The notes under the pieces were generated by a model, which saw nothing but the letters and a program-made list of their open reading frames with translations, was not told the origin of the DNA and made no database searches. DNA of 64,000 nucleotides from the NCBI RefSeq assembly GCF_008084145.1, contig NZ_VSDO01000003.1, positions 961,318 to 1,025,317 on the forward strand, in the 5' to 3' direction. Positions within the stretch are counted from its first letter, which is position 1, and each line of letters begins with the position of its first letter. The position numbers and the translations under genes are program-made. Shown here in pieces: positions 34,500-44,285 of the stretch. The stretch is from Paenibacillus faecis. GTDB lineage: Bacteria; Bacillota; Bacilli; Paenibacillales; Paenibacillaceae.

Positions 34500-37194
34500 A
34501 AACGCTTACCTCCTCAGACTGCAGCGTGAAGTAAAATACGGTTCCCTGGGGAAAACGGTCTCTGACACCTATCGTACCGCCATGGGCGCTCACAATCGAT
34601 TTGCATAGAGAAAGCCCGAGCCCTAACCCGCGATGCCCGTCTCCGCGTATATTATCCGCCGTATAAAACATTTCGAACAATTTGGCCTTCGCCTCTTCCG
34701 CGATTCCCGGCCCATCATCGGAAACTTCTACTACGACCCTATCGTTGTCGCGCCTTGCCGATATCGTAATATGCGACCCGGTATGCGTGTACTTGATTGC
34801 GTTATCCACGAGATTGATCAGCACTTGCACGATTAATCGGGTGTCCATCCGGGCCATAATCCATTCGTCCTCCAACACCGTTTGAATAATATGGTTATCT
34901 TTGCTGCGATTCACGTGGAGCAAGGCTTCGGCGATGACCTCCTCCATTAATTCGGCCTGTAAATTCAGATTTATAGTGCCGTTGTCCATCCGGCTGATGG
35001 AGAGTAGATTCTCCACCAAAAGAATCAGCCACATGGCATCGTCATAGATGTCCGTGTACAGGCTGGTTCTTTGTTCTTCGCTCAGCATCCCCGAGTTACC
35101 GATAAGAATGCCGGCGTTACCGGAAATGCTCGTAAGCGGGGTCCGTAAATCATGGGAAATTTGCCGGAGCAGATTGGCGCGCAGCTGTTCCTGACGGATT
35201 TGCATGAAGATTTCCTTCTGTTGGTCGTTCAACCGCTCCTTCTCCAGCGCGAGCGCGCATTCTCCCAGCATGGCAATCGTCAGGCTTTGTTCGAACACAT
35301 CCAGGGGGTCCTCCCGATCCATCACGATAGCCGCAACCGCAAAGACCGAATCCCCCCCGCGAACCGCATGATACAAGCAATGGGCGTCGGAAAAGGTCTC
35401 CGTGGTCGCCCCGGCCCGTTTATTGTTTTGGTACACCCATTCCGCTACCGCATGCTCATTTTCTCCAGTATAGATTTGTGGATCAACCGCCGATCCTCTC
35501 TTTGGAAAGATAAGCGGCTCGCTTAGCCCCTCATGCCGAACGGAATAAAAAATGATCGTTCTGTCCAGCAGTTTAACCAATTGAATGGCCGTTTCATCGA
35601 TAATTGCCGAGGAGTCCGTGGCCTGTTGCAGCTTCCGGCTCGTTTCCAGAAGCACTTCCGTACGATAGGCTTTTTGCGCGGATTGCATGGCTTGTTCTCT
35701 TACTCTCATGGTCAGCGTACTCATGACGAATGATGCCACCAGCATCACCAGAAAAGTAACCGGGTAGCCGGGATCGTACGCCCGCAGGGAATAGTAAGGC
35801 TCAGTAAAGAAAAAATTGAACACGATTACGCTCATAATCGAACATATTGCGCTGTATAGCCGCCCTTTGGTGACCGTTGCGTTCAAGAGGACACCGAGGA
35901 TGTACACCGTAATAATGTTCGCTTCTCGGAAGCCCAGATGATTGAACCATGCTCCAACAAGAGTACATGCGGCCAAAATGGAAGCGGTCTTGCCCATATC
36001 CGCCAAAGAAAACGCCGGAGACTTCAGGTAAATGGCCGATTTTTTATGGAACACAGGCTCGGAATAAGGAATGATATACGTCTCGATATTGGGGACCAGG
36101 TCGATTAACTTGTCCACTACCGTTGATTTTGCGAACCCTCTCTTTTGGCGGGGAGAGCGGCCCAATACAATTTTCGATACATGGCTCGTTTTTGCATATT
36201 CCGCAATCTGTCCCGAAATATCATCTCCATATACCGTAGCGATTTTGGCGCCCAACTGCTCGGCCAATCTCAGATTTTCTCTCAGACCGATTTTGTTTTT
36301 TTTCGTTACCGGTTCGGTTTCCGGCGTCTCTACAAATAAAGCCGTGAATTGGCCGTGGAAAACCTCGGCCATCCTTGCCGCTGTACGGATCACTTTTTTG
36401 TTGGATGCGGACGAGGACAGGCAAACCAGTATATGATCTTTCCCTGAAAATTCATTTCTGCTATTTTTAGCGCCGATCTGGAGCGCAATCCGGTTCAATT
36501 GAGCTGCCGTTTGTTGCAATGCCATTTCCCGCAAAGCATTCAGCTTCTCATTCGTAAATAAATGCGCATTTGTTTGTTCCGTCTCCCGATCGCTATAAAT
36601 CTTCCCCTTCAGAAAACGGACAATTAACGTTTCGGGTTCAATATCGACGAATTCCACCTGATCGGCACATTCAAATACGCTGTCCGGAATGCGTTCCTTC
36701 ACGGACATCCCGGTAATGGAGGCGACGGTATCCGCCAGACTTTCGATTTGCTGGACATTCATCGTTGTGTACACGTGAATTCCTGCCCGAAGAAGCTCTT
36801 CCACGTCCTGGTATCTTCTTTTGTGACGATTCCCTGCCGCATTGGTATGCGCCAGATCGTCAACCAGGATGAGACCGGGTTTTCTTTGAAGGGCGTGATC
36901 CAGTTCGAATTCTTGAAAGCCAAGGCCGTCGTTTGCGTTTCCCGTATGGGGCAACATCTCTAAGCCTTTAAGGAGAGCCGCCGTATCGGGACGAGCATGT
37001 GGGTTAACATATCCGGCAACCACATCCACTCCGTCTTCTTGCGCCGCATGGCCGGCTTTCAGCATAGCGTAAGTTTTGCCTGTCCCCGGCGCGTAGCCGA
37101 TAAATATCTTCAGCTTTCCTCTACTTCCCGGTGTTTTGCCAGTTATCTGTGTCCGTGCAAATGCTGACTCCATCGGTGACGTAGCCATCCTCAT
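34492..37194 (-). CDS. kdpD: Full-length sensor histidine kinase KdpD
   Basis: A 900-aa kinase. Residues 25-235 are the KdpD P-loop domain (GYAPGTGKT at 33-41, VDDLAHTN at 111-118). Residues 252-380 form a Usp domain, which contains S260-S-S262, twenty residues, then FTALF at 283-287. This matches the SxS-x20-FTAxY c-di-AMP-binding motif of Staphylococcus KdpD with one change (last Tyr to Phe). Four membrane helices (about 395-500), a GAF-like region and the kinase core follow, with SHDLRTPLTS (phospho-acceptor His), VDNAIKYT and GLGLSLCKS. It senses potassium limitation and turgor-related cues and controls KdpE. The ATG at 37194 has only a weak ribosome binding site. Confidence 0.96.
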   Translation of the reverse strand: MRMATSPMESAFARTQITGKTPGSRGKLKIFIGYAPGTGKTYAMLKAGHAAQEDGVDVVAGYVNPHARPDTAALLKGLEMLPHTGNANDGLGFQEFELDHALQRKPGLILVDDLAHTNAAGNRHKRRYQDVEELLRAGIHVYTTMNVQQIESLADTVASITGMSVKERIPDSVFECADQVEFVDIEPETLIVRFLKGKIYSDRETEQTNAHLFTNEKLNALREMALQQTAAQLNRIALQIGAKNSRNEFSGKDHILVCLSSSASNKKVIRTAARMAEVFHGQFTALFVETPETEPVTKKNKIGLRENLRLAEQLGAKIATVYGDDISGQIAEYAKTSHVSKIVLGRSPRQKRGFAKSTVVDKLIDLVPNIETYIIPYSEPVFHKKSAIYLKSPAFSLADMGKTASILAACTLVGAWFNHLGFREANIITVYILGVLLNATVTKGRLYSAICSIMSVIVFNFFFTEPYYSLRAYDPGYPVTFLVMLVASFVMSTLTMRVREQAMQSAQKAYRTEVLLETSRKLQQATDSSAIIDETAIQLVKLLDRTIIFYSVRHEGLSEPLIFPKRGSAVDPQIYTGENEHAVAEWVYQNNKRAGATTETFSDAHCLYHAVRGGDSVFAVAAIVMDREDPLDVFEQSLTIAMLGECALALEKERLNDQQKEIFMQIRQEQLRANLLRQISHDLRTPLTSISGNAGILIGNSGMLSEEQRTSLYTDIYDDAMWLILLVENLLSISRMDNGTINLNLQAELMEEVIAEALLHVNRSKDNHIIQTVLEDEWIMARMDTRLIVQVLINLVDNAIKYTHTGSHITISARRDNDRVVVEVSDDGPGIAEEAKAKLFEMFYTADNIRGDGHRGLGLGLSLCKSIVSAHGGTIGVRDRFPQGTVFYFTLQSEEVSVYE

Positions 37195-37415
37195 GCCTGC
37201 TTTCCATGAATCTTTATTGTAAGTTGTTCCTTGTTTTGTAAGTATATCATGAGCCGTATCAGTATCGTGTTACAACTTCGACTGCGGCATTAAGAAGATA
37301 TAAAGATTTATGGTTAGACGACTTACTCCCAAAGATGCTGTTTTTCCTGGAATATCTGGTAAAATTAAAGTCGAACGCCTAACTTAAATATATGGGAAAC
37401 CGCAGGTGAGCGAAG

Positions 37416-38348
37416 TTGATTATTAGCGCCAGCAGAAGAACGGATATCCCGGCCTTTTTCGGAGAATGGTTTATGCGCAGAATTGCCGAAGGGTATTTTT
37501 ACCGGGTGAATCCGTTTAATTACAAGCAGGTGACGGCCTTTAGCCTATTGCCCGAAGATGTGGACGGCATGGTGTTCTGGACTAAAAACCCCAAACCGTT
37601 CATAAGGCATTTGTCTCTATTGGACGATAAAAGTTACATGTACTATTTTCAATACACGCTCAATGATTACCCGGAGATTTTTGAACCTAATTTACCTCCT
37701 GCTGCGAGCCGCGTGGACTATTTCCGCGAGTTAAGCGAGCGGCTTGGGGCAAACCGGGTCATCTGGAGATACGATCCGATCATCATCAGCAATATCACCC
37801 CGGTGGAGTACCATCTTGAACGCCTGGAACGTTTAGCTGCCCAATTGAAGGGGTACACCCATCGGTTGGTGATAAGTTTCCTGGATTATTACGGGAAAAC
37901 GGTGGCGAAATTCAATAAACTGCAGCAAAACCATGCGGTGTTATACACCGATATTACTTTGCCCGATTACAGAGAACAGCTAAATGAATTTGCCAAGAAC
38001 ATAAGCCTTATTGGAGCGGCTCAGGGTATATCCGTAGAGACTTGCTCGGAAGCCGCCGATTTGGATCACTGCGGAATTCGTCACGGCAGTTGTATTGATG
38101 CCCGGCTCCTCTCGAGTATCATCGGGCGGGATCTGGACGATGCCAAAGATAAGAATCAGCGGGATACTTGTCTTTGCACCGCAGCGGTAGACGTGGGCGT
38201 GTACAATACATGCAAGTTTAACTGTCGGTATTGTTATGCGGTTCAAAGCGAAAACGCCGTGGCCAAAACTTTGCAGAACCATTTCATTGACAGCCCGTCC
38301 CTGATCTACTCATACAGTGGGGATTTGGAAGTTCACGGGAAAAAGTAA
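37416..38348 (+). CDS. DUF1848 family protein with C-terminal cysteine cluster
   Basis: A 310-aa protein that matches the DUF1848 family from end to end: MIISASRRTDIPAFFGEW at the start, the DVDGMVFWTKNPKPF block, the RVIWRYDPIIIS block and a C-terminal cluster with C-LCTAAVDVGVYNTC and the final CRYC. The cysteines suggest an iron-sulfur or metal site and the fold is likely a TIM barrel related to radical SAM enzymes, though this is inference. No reaction is established for the family. The TTG start at 37416 has CAGGTGAG 5 bases upstream. It is divergent from kdpD. Confidence 0.85.
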   Translation: MIISASRRTDIPAFFGEWFMRRIAEGYFYRVNPFNYKQVTAFSLLPEDVDGMVFWTKNPKPFIRHLSLLDDKSYMYYFQYTLNDYPEIFEPNLPPAASRVDYFRELSERLGANRVIWRYDPIIISNITPVEYHLERLERLAAQLKGYTHRLVISFLDYYGKTVAKFNKLQQNHAVLYTDITLPDYREQLNEFAKNISLIGAAQGISVETCSEAADLDHCGIRHGSCIDARLLSSIIGRDLDDAKDKNQRDTCLCTAAVDVGVYNTCKFNCRYCYAVQSENAVAKTLQNHFIDSPSLIYSYSGDLEVHGKK

Positions 38349-38488
38349 CTCTCATCGTGGTGTGATTTTGGCCAAAGCGAATCTCGACTATACCTCATTT
38401 AAGAGCTGCGATGTATCTTACTCCAAATGGCCGGAACATACCGATCCGACCCGAACCGGCGCAATACGACTGGAGGAAGGAGAACGCG

Positions 38489-39010
38489 ATGATCATCCGA
38501 CGACTTAATCCCAAAGATGCGAAACTGTACAGAGCGATCCGGCTGGAAGCGTTGCAAACGGCCCCGGAAGCTTTCGGCTCAAGCTATGAAGAGGAAAAAC
38601 AATATCCATTGGAACTGTACGAAAGGCGCTTTCAAGAGGAGTACTCCGCCACGTTCGGTGCATTTTTGGAGGAGCAACTTTGCGGAGTGGTCACCTTAGT
38701 CAGAGAACAAAGAAATAAATTGAAGCACCGGGCCAATATTTACGGCGTTTACGTATCCCCTCAAACACGGGGCCGCGGGATCGCCAAAAAGTTATTGCTG
38801 GAAGCGATTCGGAAGGCGGAGGACATGGGAGGAGTTGAACAGATTCATCTCTCTGTCGTCACCAGCAACGAGGCGGCCGGGAAACTTTATCGATCGCTTG
38901 GATTCGAGACATACGGTGTCCAGAAGAAAGCTTTAAAAATAAATGATTCTTATTACGATGAAGAGCTGATGTGCTACCCAATCCACGGAGATGGATCTAT
39001 CGGCCAATAA
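38489..39010 (+). CDS. GNAT family N-acetyltransferase
   Basis: A 173-aa acetyltransferase. It starts with MIIRRLNPKDAKLYRAIRLEAL, has YGVYVSPQTRGRGIAKKLL, in which RGRGIA is the acetyl-CoA loop, and the C-terminal VVTSNEAAGKLYRSLGFETYG motif typical of the RimI group. The substrate is unknown. The ATG at 38489 has GGAGGAAGGAG upstream; the longer open frame before it lacks a site. Its last 20 bp overlap the start of the Imm47-like gene, so the two are probably co-translated. Confidence 0.88.
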   Translation: MIIRRLNPKDAKLYRAIRLEALQTAPEAFGSSYEEEKQYPLELYERRFQEEYSATFGAFLEEQLCGVVTLVREQRNKLKHRANIYGVYVSPQTRGRGIAKKLLLEAIRKAEDMGGVEQIHLSVVTSNEAAGKLYRSLGFETYGVQKKALKINDSYYDEELMCYPIHGDGSIGQ

Positions 39011-39818
39011 GGAAGTGAAGCCACCGGTGTGGACCAAGTATAAAAGCAGCGGCACCTGGTACGGACCCGTTTCGGACTGCGATGTTCTACAAATTAGAGA
39101 GAGTATGGTACGCGCAAAAACGGAAAAAGAGCTTTTACGGCTCCTTTTGGAACTATTCAAGTGGGGCGATTTTTCGCAAAAGCCGCTTTTCATTGAACTG
39201 TTGAACCATACGGAAGACGAAGTGGTGTTGCATTTGGGCATCAGGGTTTTTTGCTCGATCTGCACACATGAGGATTTACGGGATTCGAACAACCTGTACT
39301 TCCTGGGGTGTGCCGAGGCCGAGGCCGTTCGGGTTTTTGCGTCGGCAGCCGAGTCCACGCTTTCCCTGGAGGCCATCCCGTATCTTTTGGCTTTGCTTGA
39401 GCAGTGGGATGGGCATGCCGATATTTCGAGGGCGCTCCGGGACTCGATCGATGCTATCACGGATTGCCGAAAAGTGGCGGGAGACCGGGCCACGATCGAT
39501 GAGCTCGGGCAGGCCTATGTCGAATACACCGAAACGTTGGATACGCAAAAATACTACTACCGCACCAAACCGGCGTTTCCCGGAGATTTGACAAAAGTCC
39601 TCATGCAACGGGTCTTCATGGCGGCGAATCAGGGACAGTCGCTCGACATGGACCAAATCTCCGCACTACTGTCGATTTGGTCGGGTGAGAAAGTGCCCGG
39701 GGAATCACATACGGTGATCCACTCGGGCAACTATCAACACTTTGTAGCCTATGTACAAAACCTGGCAAAAAAACCGTGGGAAAAAGGCGCGAAGTATTTT
39801 TACGGGCATCAACTCTAA
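38991..39818 (+). CDS. Imm47-like immunity family protein
   Basis: A 275-aa soluble, mostly helical protein. I recognise the immunity protein 47 pattern: WYGPVSDCDVLQIRESM, the LFKWGDFSQKPLFIELLNHT block, FCSICTHEDLRDSNN and the LEAIPYLLALLEQWDG block, as in a HEAT-like repeat protein. Such proteins neutralise a polymorphic toxin delivered between cells. No toxin gene with an Imm47-linked tail is visible nearby, so it looks like an orphan immunity gene. The ATG at 38991 lies within the acetyltransferase gene and has GGAG just upstream. Its stop abuts the stop of the convergent gene. Confidence 0.72.
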   Translation: MDLSANKEVKPPVWTKYKSSGTWYGPVSDCDVLQIRESMVRAKTEKELLRLLLELFKWGDFSQKPLFIELLNHTEDEVVLHLGIRVFCSICTHEDLRDSNNLYFLGCAEAEAVRVFASAAESTLSLEAIPYLLALLEQWDGHADISRALRDSIDAITDCRKVAGDRATIDELGQAYVEYTETLDTQKYYYRTKPAFPGDLTKVLMQRVFMAANQGQSLDMDQISALLSIWSGEKVPGESHTVIHSGNYQHFVAYVQNLAKKPWEKGAKYFYGHQL

Positions 39819-40778
39819 TCAGTCCATAAAGATGGTCGTAACGAGCCGGACTTCGATAAGCAGAGAAGCGCCTGCCGGAAATTTGAAGGTCGCCACCGCC
39901 CCCTCCGTAAAATAGACAAGGAAGGTATAAGCCTCCTGGTTATGGATCTCCCCTTCTCCCATAACGCCCCGGATTTGTTCCATGGAGATGTCGAAGGGGG
40001 CGGGCACGGTAATGGCATAAATGCAGCCATCGCACAGTTCCATTTGAAAGCTTCCGAAATCGCAGTGATCGCCCTCCACGGCAAGAGGAGACTTCGGGCC
40101 GTCGTTTTCTTGCATAAATGACGGAGCTTCTCCGCCAAGGATAAAATCCCGGTAAGTGTGGTTGTGGAAAGACTCGCGAATTTCCTCCATCCATGTTTGG
40201 AAGCCCAGGTCTTCCGCAAGCCGAATCGGCTCGTAACTCATGGCCCGTGCTATGACTTCTTCCGGCTCCAAGTCCTCCCAATAAACGAGGTCGGACACGC
40301 CCGGCATAGGTACGTTGGCCTCAAGCAGCTGCAGATAGAACATCGATTCTCCATGAGAGATCTCGCTGTCCTTCAGCCGCCGTACAATCTCCACCAATTC
40401 CTCCCGAGTAATGTCGGGCACGCGCCGGGGCTCGGGGCTGCACGCTTCCTCGATCAAATCTTCCAGAGACATCGACCTCCAGTAGTTGGCGAAAACGTAG
40501 ACATCATAATTCCGGCCTGTCGCTTTATTAAATGCGGCAATTTCTTTTCCGGCCTCTTTCCCCTCGTCAAGGAGGGCTTCAATCCGCTCAATCTCTTGTT
40601 GCAGTTTGGATTTAAACGCGGCATCCCGCTGCAGGGGACGCAGGCATTCTCGCAGTTCGATGGGGTTCACGTCCTTTGGGTTTAATCGGCCGACAACTTC
40701 CGGCGTTTTCTGACTTATCGTACCATATAGTGGTATGGTCTCATAAGGAGTTGAATCGAATTCGGAGGAAATCTTCAT
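39819..40778 (-). CDS. Protein of unknown function, convergent with the Imm47-like gene
   Basis: A 319-aa soluble protein I do not recognise. The N-terminal half (about 35-190) is helical and acidic, with the segments YWRSMSLEDLIEEACS and ITREELVEIVRRLKDSEIS. The C-terminal part (about 215-315) looks beta-rich, with AVEGDHCDFGSFQMEL and TFLVYFTEGAVATFKF. There is no signal peptide or membrane helix. The ATG at 40778 has no clear ribosome binding site. Its stop is immediately next to the stop of the Imm47-like gene with no room for a terminator, so the two transcripts must overlap. The neighbourhood suggests an accessory role, perhaps another immunity-type protein, but this is only context. 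Confidence 0.6.
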   Translation of the reverse strand: MKISSEFDSTPYETIPLYGTISQKTPEVVGRLNPKDVNPIELRECLRPLQRDAAFKSKLQQEIERIEALLDEGKEAGKEIAAFNKATGRNYDVYVFANYWRSMSLEDLIEEACSPEPRRVPDITREELVEIVRRLKDSEISHGESMFYLQLLEANVPMPGVSDLVYWEDLEPEEVIARAMSYEPIRLAEDLGFQTWMEEIRESFHNHTYRDFILGGEAPSFMQENDGPKSPLAVEGDHCDFGSFQMELCDGCIYAITVPAPFDISMEQIRGVMGEGEIHNQEAYTFLVYFTEGAVATFKFPAGASLLIEVRLVTTIFMD

Positions 40779-40979
40779 GAGGCCGACAAATCAAAAATAC
40801 CTGCGAATTTGCACGTATTCCTAAATCAATGAAGCGGCAATCTAGACCGTGAGGCCATTTGTGACCATTCATATCGCCTGAGTATGGACACGTCCCGTAT
40901 TGAATTGCGGGAATGAACTGGATATAGTAGTACAATAGGATACAATGTATTAATGTATTAGAGAATGGAGAATCCAGAA

Positions 40980-41405
40980 ATGCCGGATCAAATCAGGGCC
41001 AAAATCGTGATAACGAGCCGCCAGGACGGGGATGAAACCGTTCAGGAACTGACGGGAGAGGTTTTTGCCCGGGGAGATACGGCCTATATCCGATACGAAG
41101 AGCCGGAACGGGGACCTAAGGGCGGAACGACGCGGACCATGGTCAAAATCTCCGGCGGAACGTTGAAAATCATGCGCCACGGTGAAGTTGAATCGGAACA
41201 GAATTTTCAGGTCGGACGCAAGTTGCCCGGTTTTTACCGCTCGCCTTTTACGACGTTTAACCTGTCCACGCATACGAGATCGCTGGAATCCCGATTGGAT
41301 GGCGCGTTTGGACATATCGCCTGGGAATACGATTTGTACGTGTACGACGAATTATCGGGACATTTCGCCATTAGCTTACATATACAGGAGGATATTTCAA
41401 GATGA
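40980..41405 (+). CDS. ywiB: DUF1934 (YwiB-like) calycin-fold protein
   Basis: A 141-aa beta-barrel protein of the DUF1934 family, with the [20 protein letters not shown] strand pair, the [23 protein letters not shown] block and the [12 protein letters not shown] turn. The B. subtilis homologue YwiB is also encoded directly in front of argS. The function is unknown; the fold resembles lipocalins. The ATG at 40980 is preferred over one at 40965 because GGAG lies 9 bases before it. Its stop overlaps the argS start (ATGA), so the two are coupled. Confidence 0.85.
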   Translation: MPDQIRAKIVITSRQDGDETVQELTGEVFARGDTAYIRYEEPERGPKGGTTRTMVKISGGTLKIMRHGEVESEQNFQVGRKLPGFYRSPFTTFNLSTHTRSLESRLDGAFGHIAWEYDLYVYDELSGHFAISLHIQEDISR

Positions 41406-43081
41406 CAGTAAATCCATTGGAACAGATCAATCAGGCTTTAAAAGAAGCCATCCTTGACGCCATCGTCGGCGCGGGACTCGCCCAGCGGGAAGAAACCCCG
41501 GCCATCGTACTGGAGGTGCCGAAGGATAAGGCGCACGGCGACCTGGCCACCAACGCGGCCATGCAGCTATCCCGCATCGCCAAGAAGAATCCGCGCCAAA
41601 TTGCCGAGGACATCGTCGGCCACTTGGATTACGCCAAGGCGGGCATCGAGAAGGCCGAAATCGCGGGGCCCGGTTTCATTAACTTTACGCTCGGCAAAAG
41701 CTACCTTTATCCCGTCATCGGCGAGGTGTACCGTCAAGGCGAGCATTACGGCCGGGTCTCCAAAGGGAACGGGCAGAAGATCCAGGTCGAATTCGTGAGC
41801 GCCAACCCGACGGGAAGTTTGCATCTGGGACATGCCCGTGGAGCCGCCGTAGGCGACGCGCTGTGCAATGTGCTTGATTTTGCGGGCTACGAGGTAACCC
41901 GGGAGTACTATATTAATGATGCGGGGAATCAGGTCGTAAACTTGAGCAAGTCGATCGAAGCCCGTTATTTGCAGGAGCTGGGACAAGACGCCGAAATGCC
42001 GGAGGACGGTTACCACGGCGAAGACATCAAGGGCTTTGCCAAAGAACTCGTCGCGGAGAAAGGGGACGCTCTGCTGTCCATGTCCGCGGAGGAGCGGGCC
42101 GCCTTCTTGCGGACCTATGGCCTGGAAAAAGAACTCGCCAAGATCAAACGCGATCTGGGCCGCTTCCGCGTCGGCTTCGACGTGTGGTTCAGCGAGACTT
42201 CGCTGTATGAGAACGGGCAGGTCGAGGCATCCCTGAAGGAGCTCAGCGACAAAGGCCAAACCTATGAGCAGGACGGAGCCGTTTGGCTGCGGACGACCGA
42301 CTACGGCGACGACAAGGATCGCGTGCTCGTCAAGAACGACGGAACATATACGTACCTGACGCCGGATATCGCCTATCACCGGAACAAATATGACCGCGGC
42401 TTCGACCGGATGATCAATATTTGGGGCGCCGATCACCACGGCTATATTCCGCGCGTCAAGGCCGCCATGCAGGCCATCGGAAACGACCCGGACAAGCTGA
42501 CGGTGCTGATCGCCCAGATGGTCAGCCTGTTCCAGGACGGCGAGAAGGTAAAAATGTCCAAGCGGACCGGCAAGGCCGTGACGATGGTGGATTTGATGGA
42601 CGAAGTGGGCGTCGACGCCATCCGCTATTTCTTCACGATGCGGAGTATGGACTCGCATCTGGATTTCGATATGGATCTCGCGATTTCGACATCGAACGAG
42701 AACCCGGTTTATTACGTGCAGTATGCGCATGCCCGCATCTGCAGCATTTTCCGTCAGGCCGAGGAACAGGGCGTCGCGATTCCTTCACCGGAGCAGGTGA
42801 ACCTGGGCAAGCTGACGGCGGAGCACGAGTACGACCTGCTGCGCAAAATGGGCGAGTTGCCGGAGGAAATCGCCGTAGCGGCCGAGAACTACGCTCCGCA
42901 CCGCCTTGTGCGCTATGTGTACGAGCTGTCCGCCATGCTGCACAGCTACTACCGAGCGGAGCGGGTCATTACCGAGGACGCGGAGCAAACCGCCGCGCGC
43001 CTCGTGCTGCTCGGTGCCGTTCGCACCGTGATCGCGAACGTACTGAAGCTCATCGGCGTGTCCGCGCCGGAGCGTATGTAG
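41402..43081 (+). CDS. argS: Arginyl-tRNA synthetase
   Basis: A 559-aa class I aminoacyl-tRNA synthetase that charges tRNA-Arg. The N-terminal Add-1 domain (1-100) recognises the tRNA elbow. The Rossmann core has the HIGH signature as LHLGHARG, and the KMSKRTG signature is near residue 380. The C-terminal anticodon-binding helical domain ends in the usual [13 protein letters not shown]. The length is normal. The ATG at 41402 overlaps the ywiB stop and uses an AGGAGG site within ywiB. A strong terminator follows 40 bp later. Confidence 0.97.
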   Translation: MTVNPLEQINQALKEAILDAIVGAGLAQREETPAIVLEVPKDKAHGDLATNAAMQLSRIAKKNPRQIAEDIVGHLDYAKAGIEKAEIAGPGFINFTLGKSYLYPVIGEVYRQGEHYGRVSKGNGQKIQVEFVSANPTGSLHLGHARGAAVGDALCNVLDFAGYEVTREYYINDAGNQVVNLSKSIEARYLQELGQDAEMPEDGYHGEDIKGFAKELVAEKGDALLSMSAEERAAFLRTYGLEKELAKIKRDLGRFRVGFDVWFSETSLYENGQVEASLKELSDKGQTYEQDGAVWLRTTDYGDDKDRVLVKNDGTYTYLTPDIAYHRNKYDRGFDRMINIWGADHHGYIPRVKAAMQAIGNDPDKLTVLIAQMVSLFQDGEKVKMSKRTGKAVTMVDLMDEVGVDAIRYFFTMRSMDSHLDFDMDLAISTSNENPVYYVQYAHARICSIFRQAEEQGVAIPSPEQVNLGKLTAEHEYDLLRKMGELPEEIAVAAENYAPHRLVRYVYELSAMLHSYYRAERVITEDAEQTAARLVLLGAVRTVIANVLKLIGVSAPERM

Positions 43082-43120
43082 CAAGCAGCCCCCGGCCTAA
43101 GCGGCGGGGGCTGCCCGAAA

Positions 43121-43155
43121 GCCGTCAGGGTCTGGACTTCCCTGACGGCTTTTTG
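43121..43155 (+). terminator. Terminator shared by argS and the subtilisin gene
   Basis: GCCGTCAGGG (43121-43130) and CCCTGACGGC (43140-43149) pair perfectly and run into TTTTT on the plus strand. The stop codon of the minus-strand protease gene (43125) lies inside the hairpin, so the last protease codons form part of the argS terminator. Confidence 0.9.
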
Positions 43156-44285
43156 CCGGCTGCGGCGGACCTTGCGCGCAGCAGCCGGGCGGCGTGGACC
43201 TCCCCGGGGCCGGACTTGGCTCCCGGGGAGGGCAGGGCGCGCGCGGTGCGGCGCAGCCGCCGCTTGATCTCGCCCGGCGTGAGCCCCGGGCGGAGCGCCA
43301 GCAGCAGCGCGATCGAGCCGCTGACGTGCGAGGTGGCCATCGAGGTCCCGTTCATTTCGCGGTACCCGCCGCCGAGCCAGCACGACTTGATCTTTTCGCC
43401 GGGCGCGTAAATGTCGATGCGCGGTCCGTGGTTGCTGAACGGGGCGACGCGCCCGTCACGACCGGTCGCCCCGACGGAGATCGTATGGGGATACCGGGCG
43501 GGGTAGTCGACGCTGCGGTTTTTTTTATCGTTGCCCGAGGAGGCGACGACGACGATTCCCGCCTGATAAGCCCGGCGGATCGTGTTTTGCAGCGACAAGC
43601 TTTTGTTCTTCATGCCAAAACTCATATTAATAATATGCATGCGGTTTTGGACGCACCAATCGATGCCGAGGATAATATCGGATACATAGGCGGATCCGTT
43701 GTGGTCAAACGCCTTGACCGGATAGATCAGGGATCGGGGCGCTACGCCCATCATCCCCCGGGAGCCGCCCGAGGCTGCGATGGTTCCCGCGATATGCGTG
43801 CCATGGCCGTTATCGTCATAAGGGGGACTCATCTGGTTCAAGATATTTACGCCCCGGGCCAGGGAATTCCGGAGATCGGGGTGGCTGAAATCAGCCCCCG
43901 TGTCGATAACTCCGATCCGGATCTGGTTGCCGGTGGAGACCGACCAGGCGTCGGGGGCGCCGATCCGCCGGACTCCCCAAGGAACCCCCGCGGGACTGTC
44001 CTTGCTCGGTGTCGCGGCGTGAACCGAGACCCGGACATCTTCCTCGACGAGAAGACCGTACCGTTCCCGGATTCCTCTATCCGGTGCCATAGGGCACACT
44101 AGGGCTTGAAGCAAGGCGGAGACCCGCACCCGCCGCAGAGCCGGATCGTGGTTTCTCCGCCTCCGCAGCTGGCGCGCCATTTCGGCAAATATCGCCGGGT
44201 GCGTAAAGCGGATAATATGTCGACCGCTTTTTCCGGAGGTGTCAATGTGGTCATTCAAATACCGCAGGAAGCTGGAGTAATCCAT
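43125..44285 (-). CDS. Subtilisin-like serine protease (S8 family, AprX-like)
   Basis: A 386-aa protease with the full catalytic triad: D128 in GVIDTGADF, H161 in NGHGTHIAGT and S315 in MNGTSMATSHV, plus oxyanion N252. Residues 1-100 resemble an inhibitor-type prodomain. There is no signal peptide, which points to a cytoplasmic role as in AprX or to non-classical release. The C-terminal 35 residues are rich in Arg, Ala and Lys. The ATG at 44285 is preceded by AGGAGGGCTAC. It is convergent with argS. Confidence 0.93.
   Translation of the reverse strand: MDYSSFLRYLNDHIDTSGKSGRHIIRFTHPAIFAEMARQLRRRRNHDPALRRVRVSALLQALVCPMAPDRGIRERYGLLVEEDVRVSVHAATPSKDSPAGVPWGVRRIGAPDAWSVSTGNQIRIGVIDTGADFSHPDLRNSLARGVNILNQMSPPYDDNGHGTHIAGTIAASGGSRGMMGVAPRSLIYPVKAFDHNGSAYVSDIILGIDWCVQNRMHIINMSFGMKNKSLSLQNTIRRAYQAGIVVVASSGNDKKNRSVDYPARYPHTISVGATGRDGRVAPFSNHGPRIDIYAPGEKIKSCWLGGGYREMNGTSMATSHVSGSIALLLALRPGLTPGEIKRRLRRTARALPSPGAKSGPGEVHAARLLRARSAAAGKKPSGKSRP

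Noticed and set aside
38349..38488. A short open frame with an ANLDYTSFKSCDVS segment that recalls pentapeptide repeats
   Set aside because: Only one or two repeat-like units are visible and there is no start signal, so it is not a supportable gene or pseudogene.
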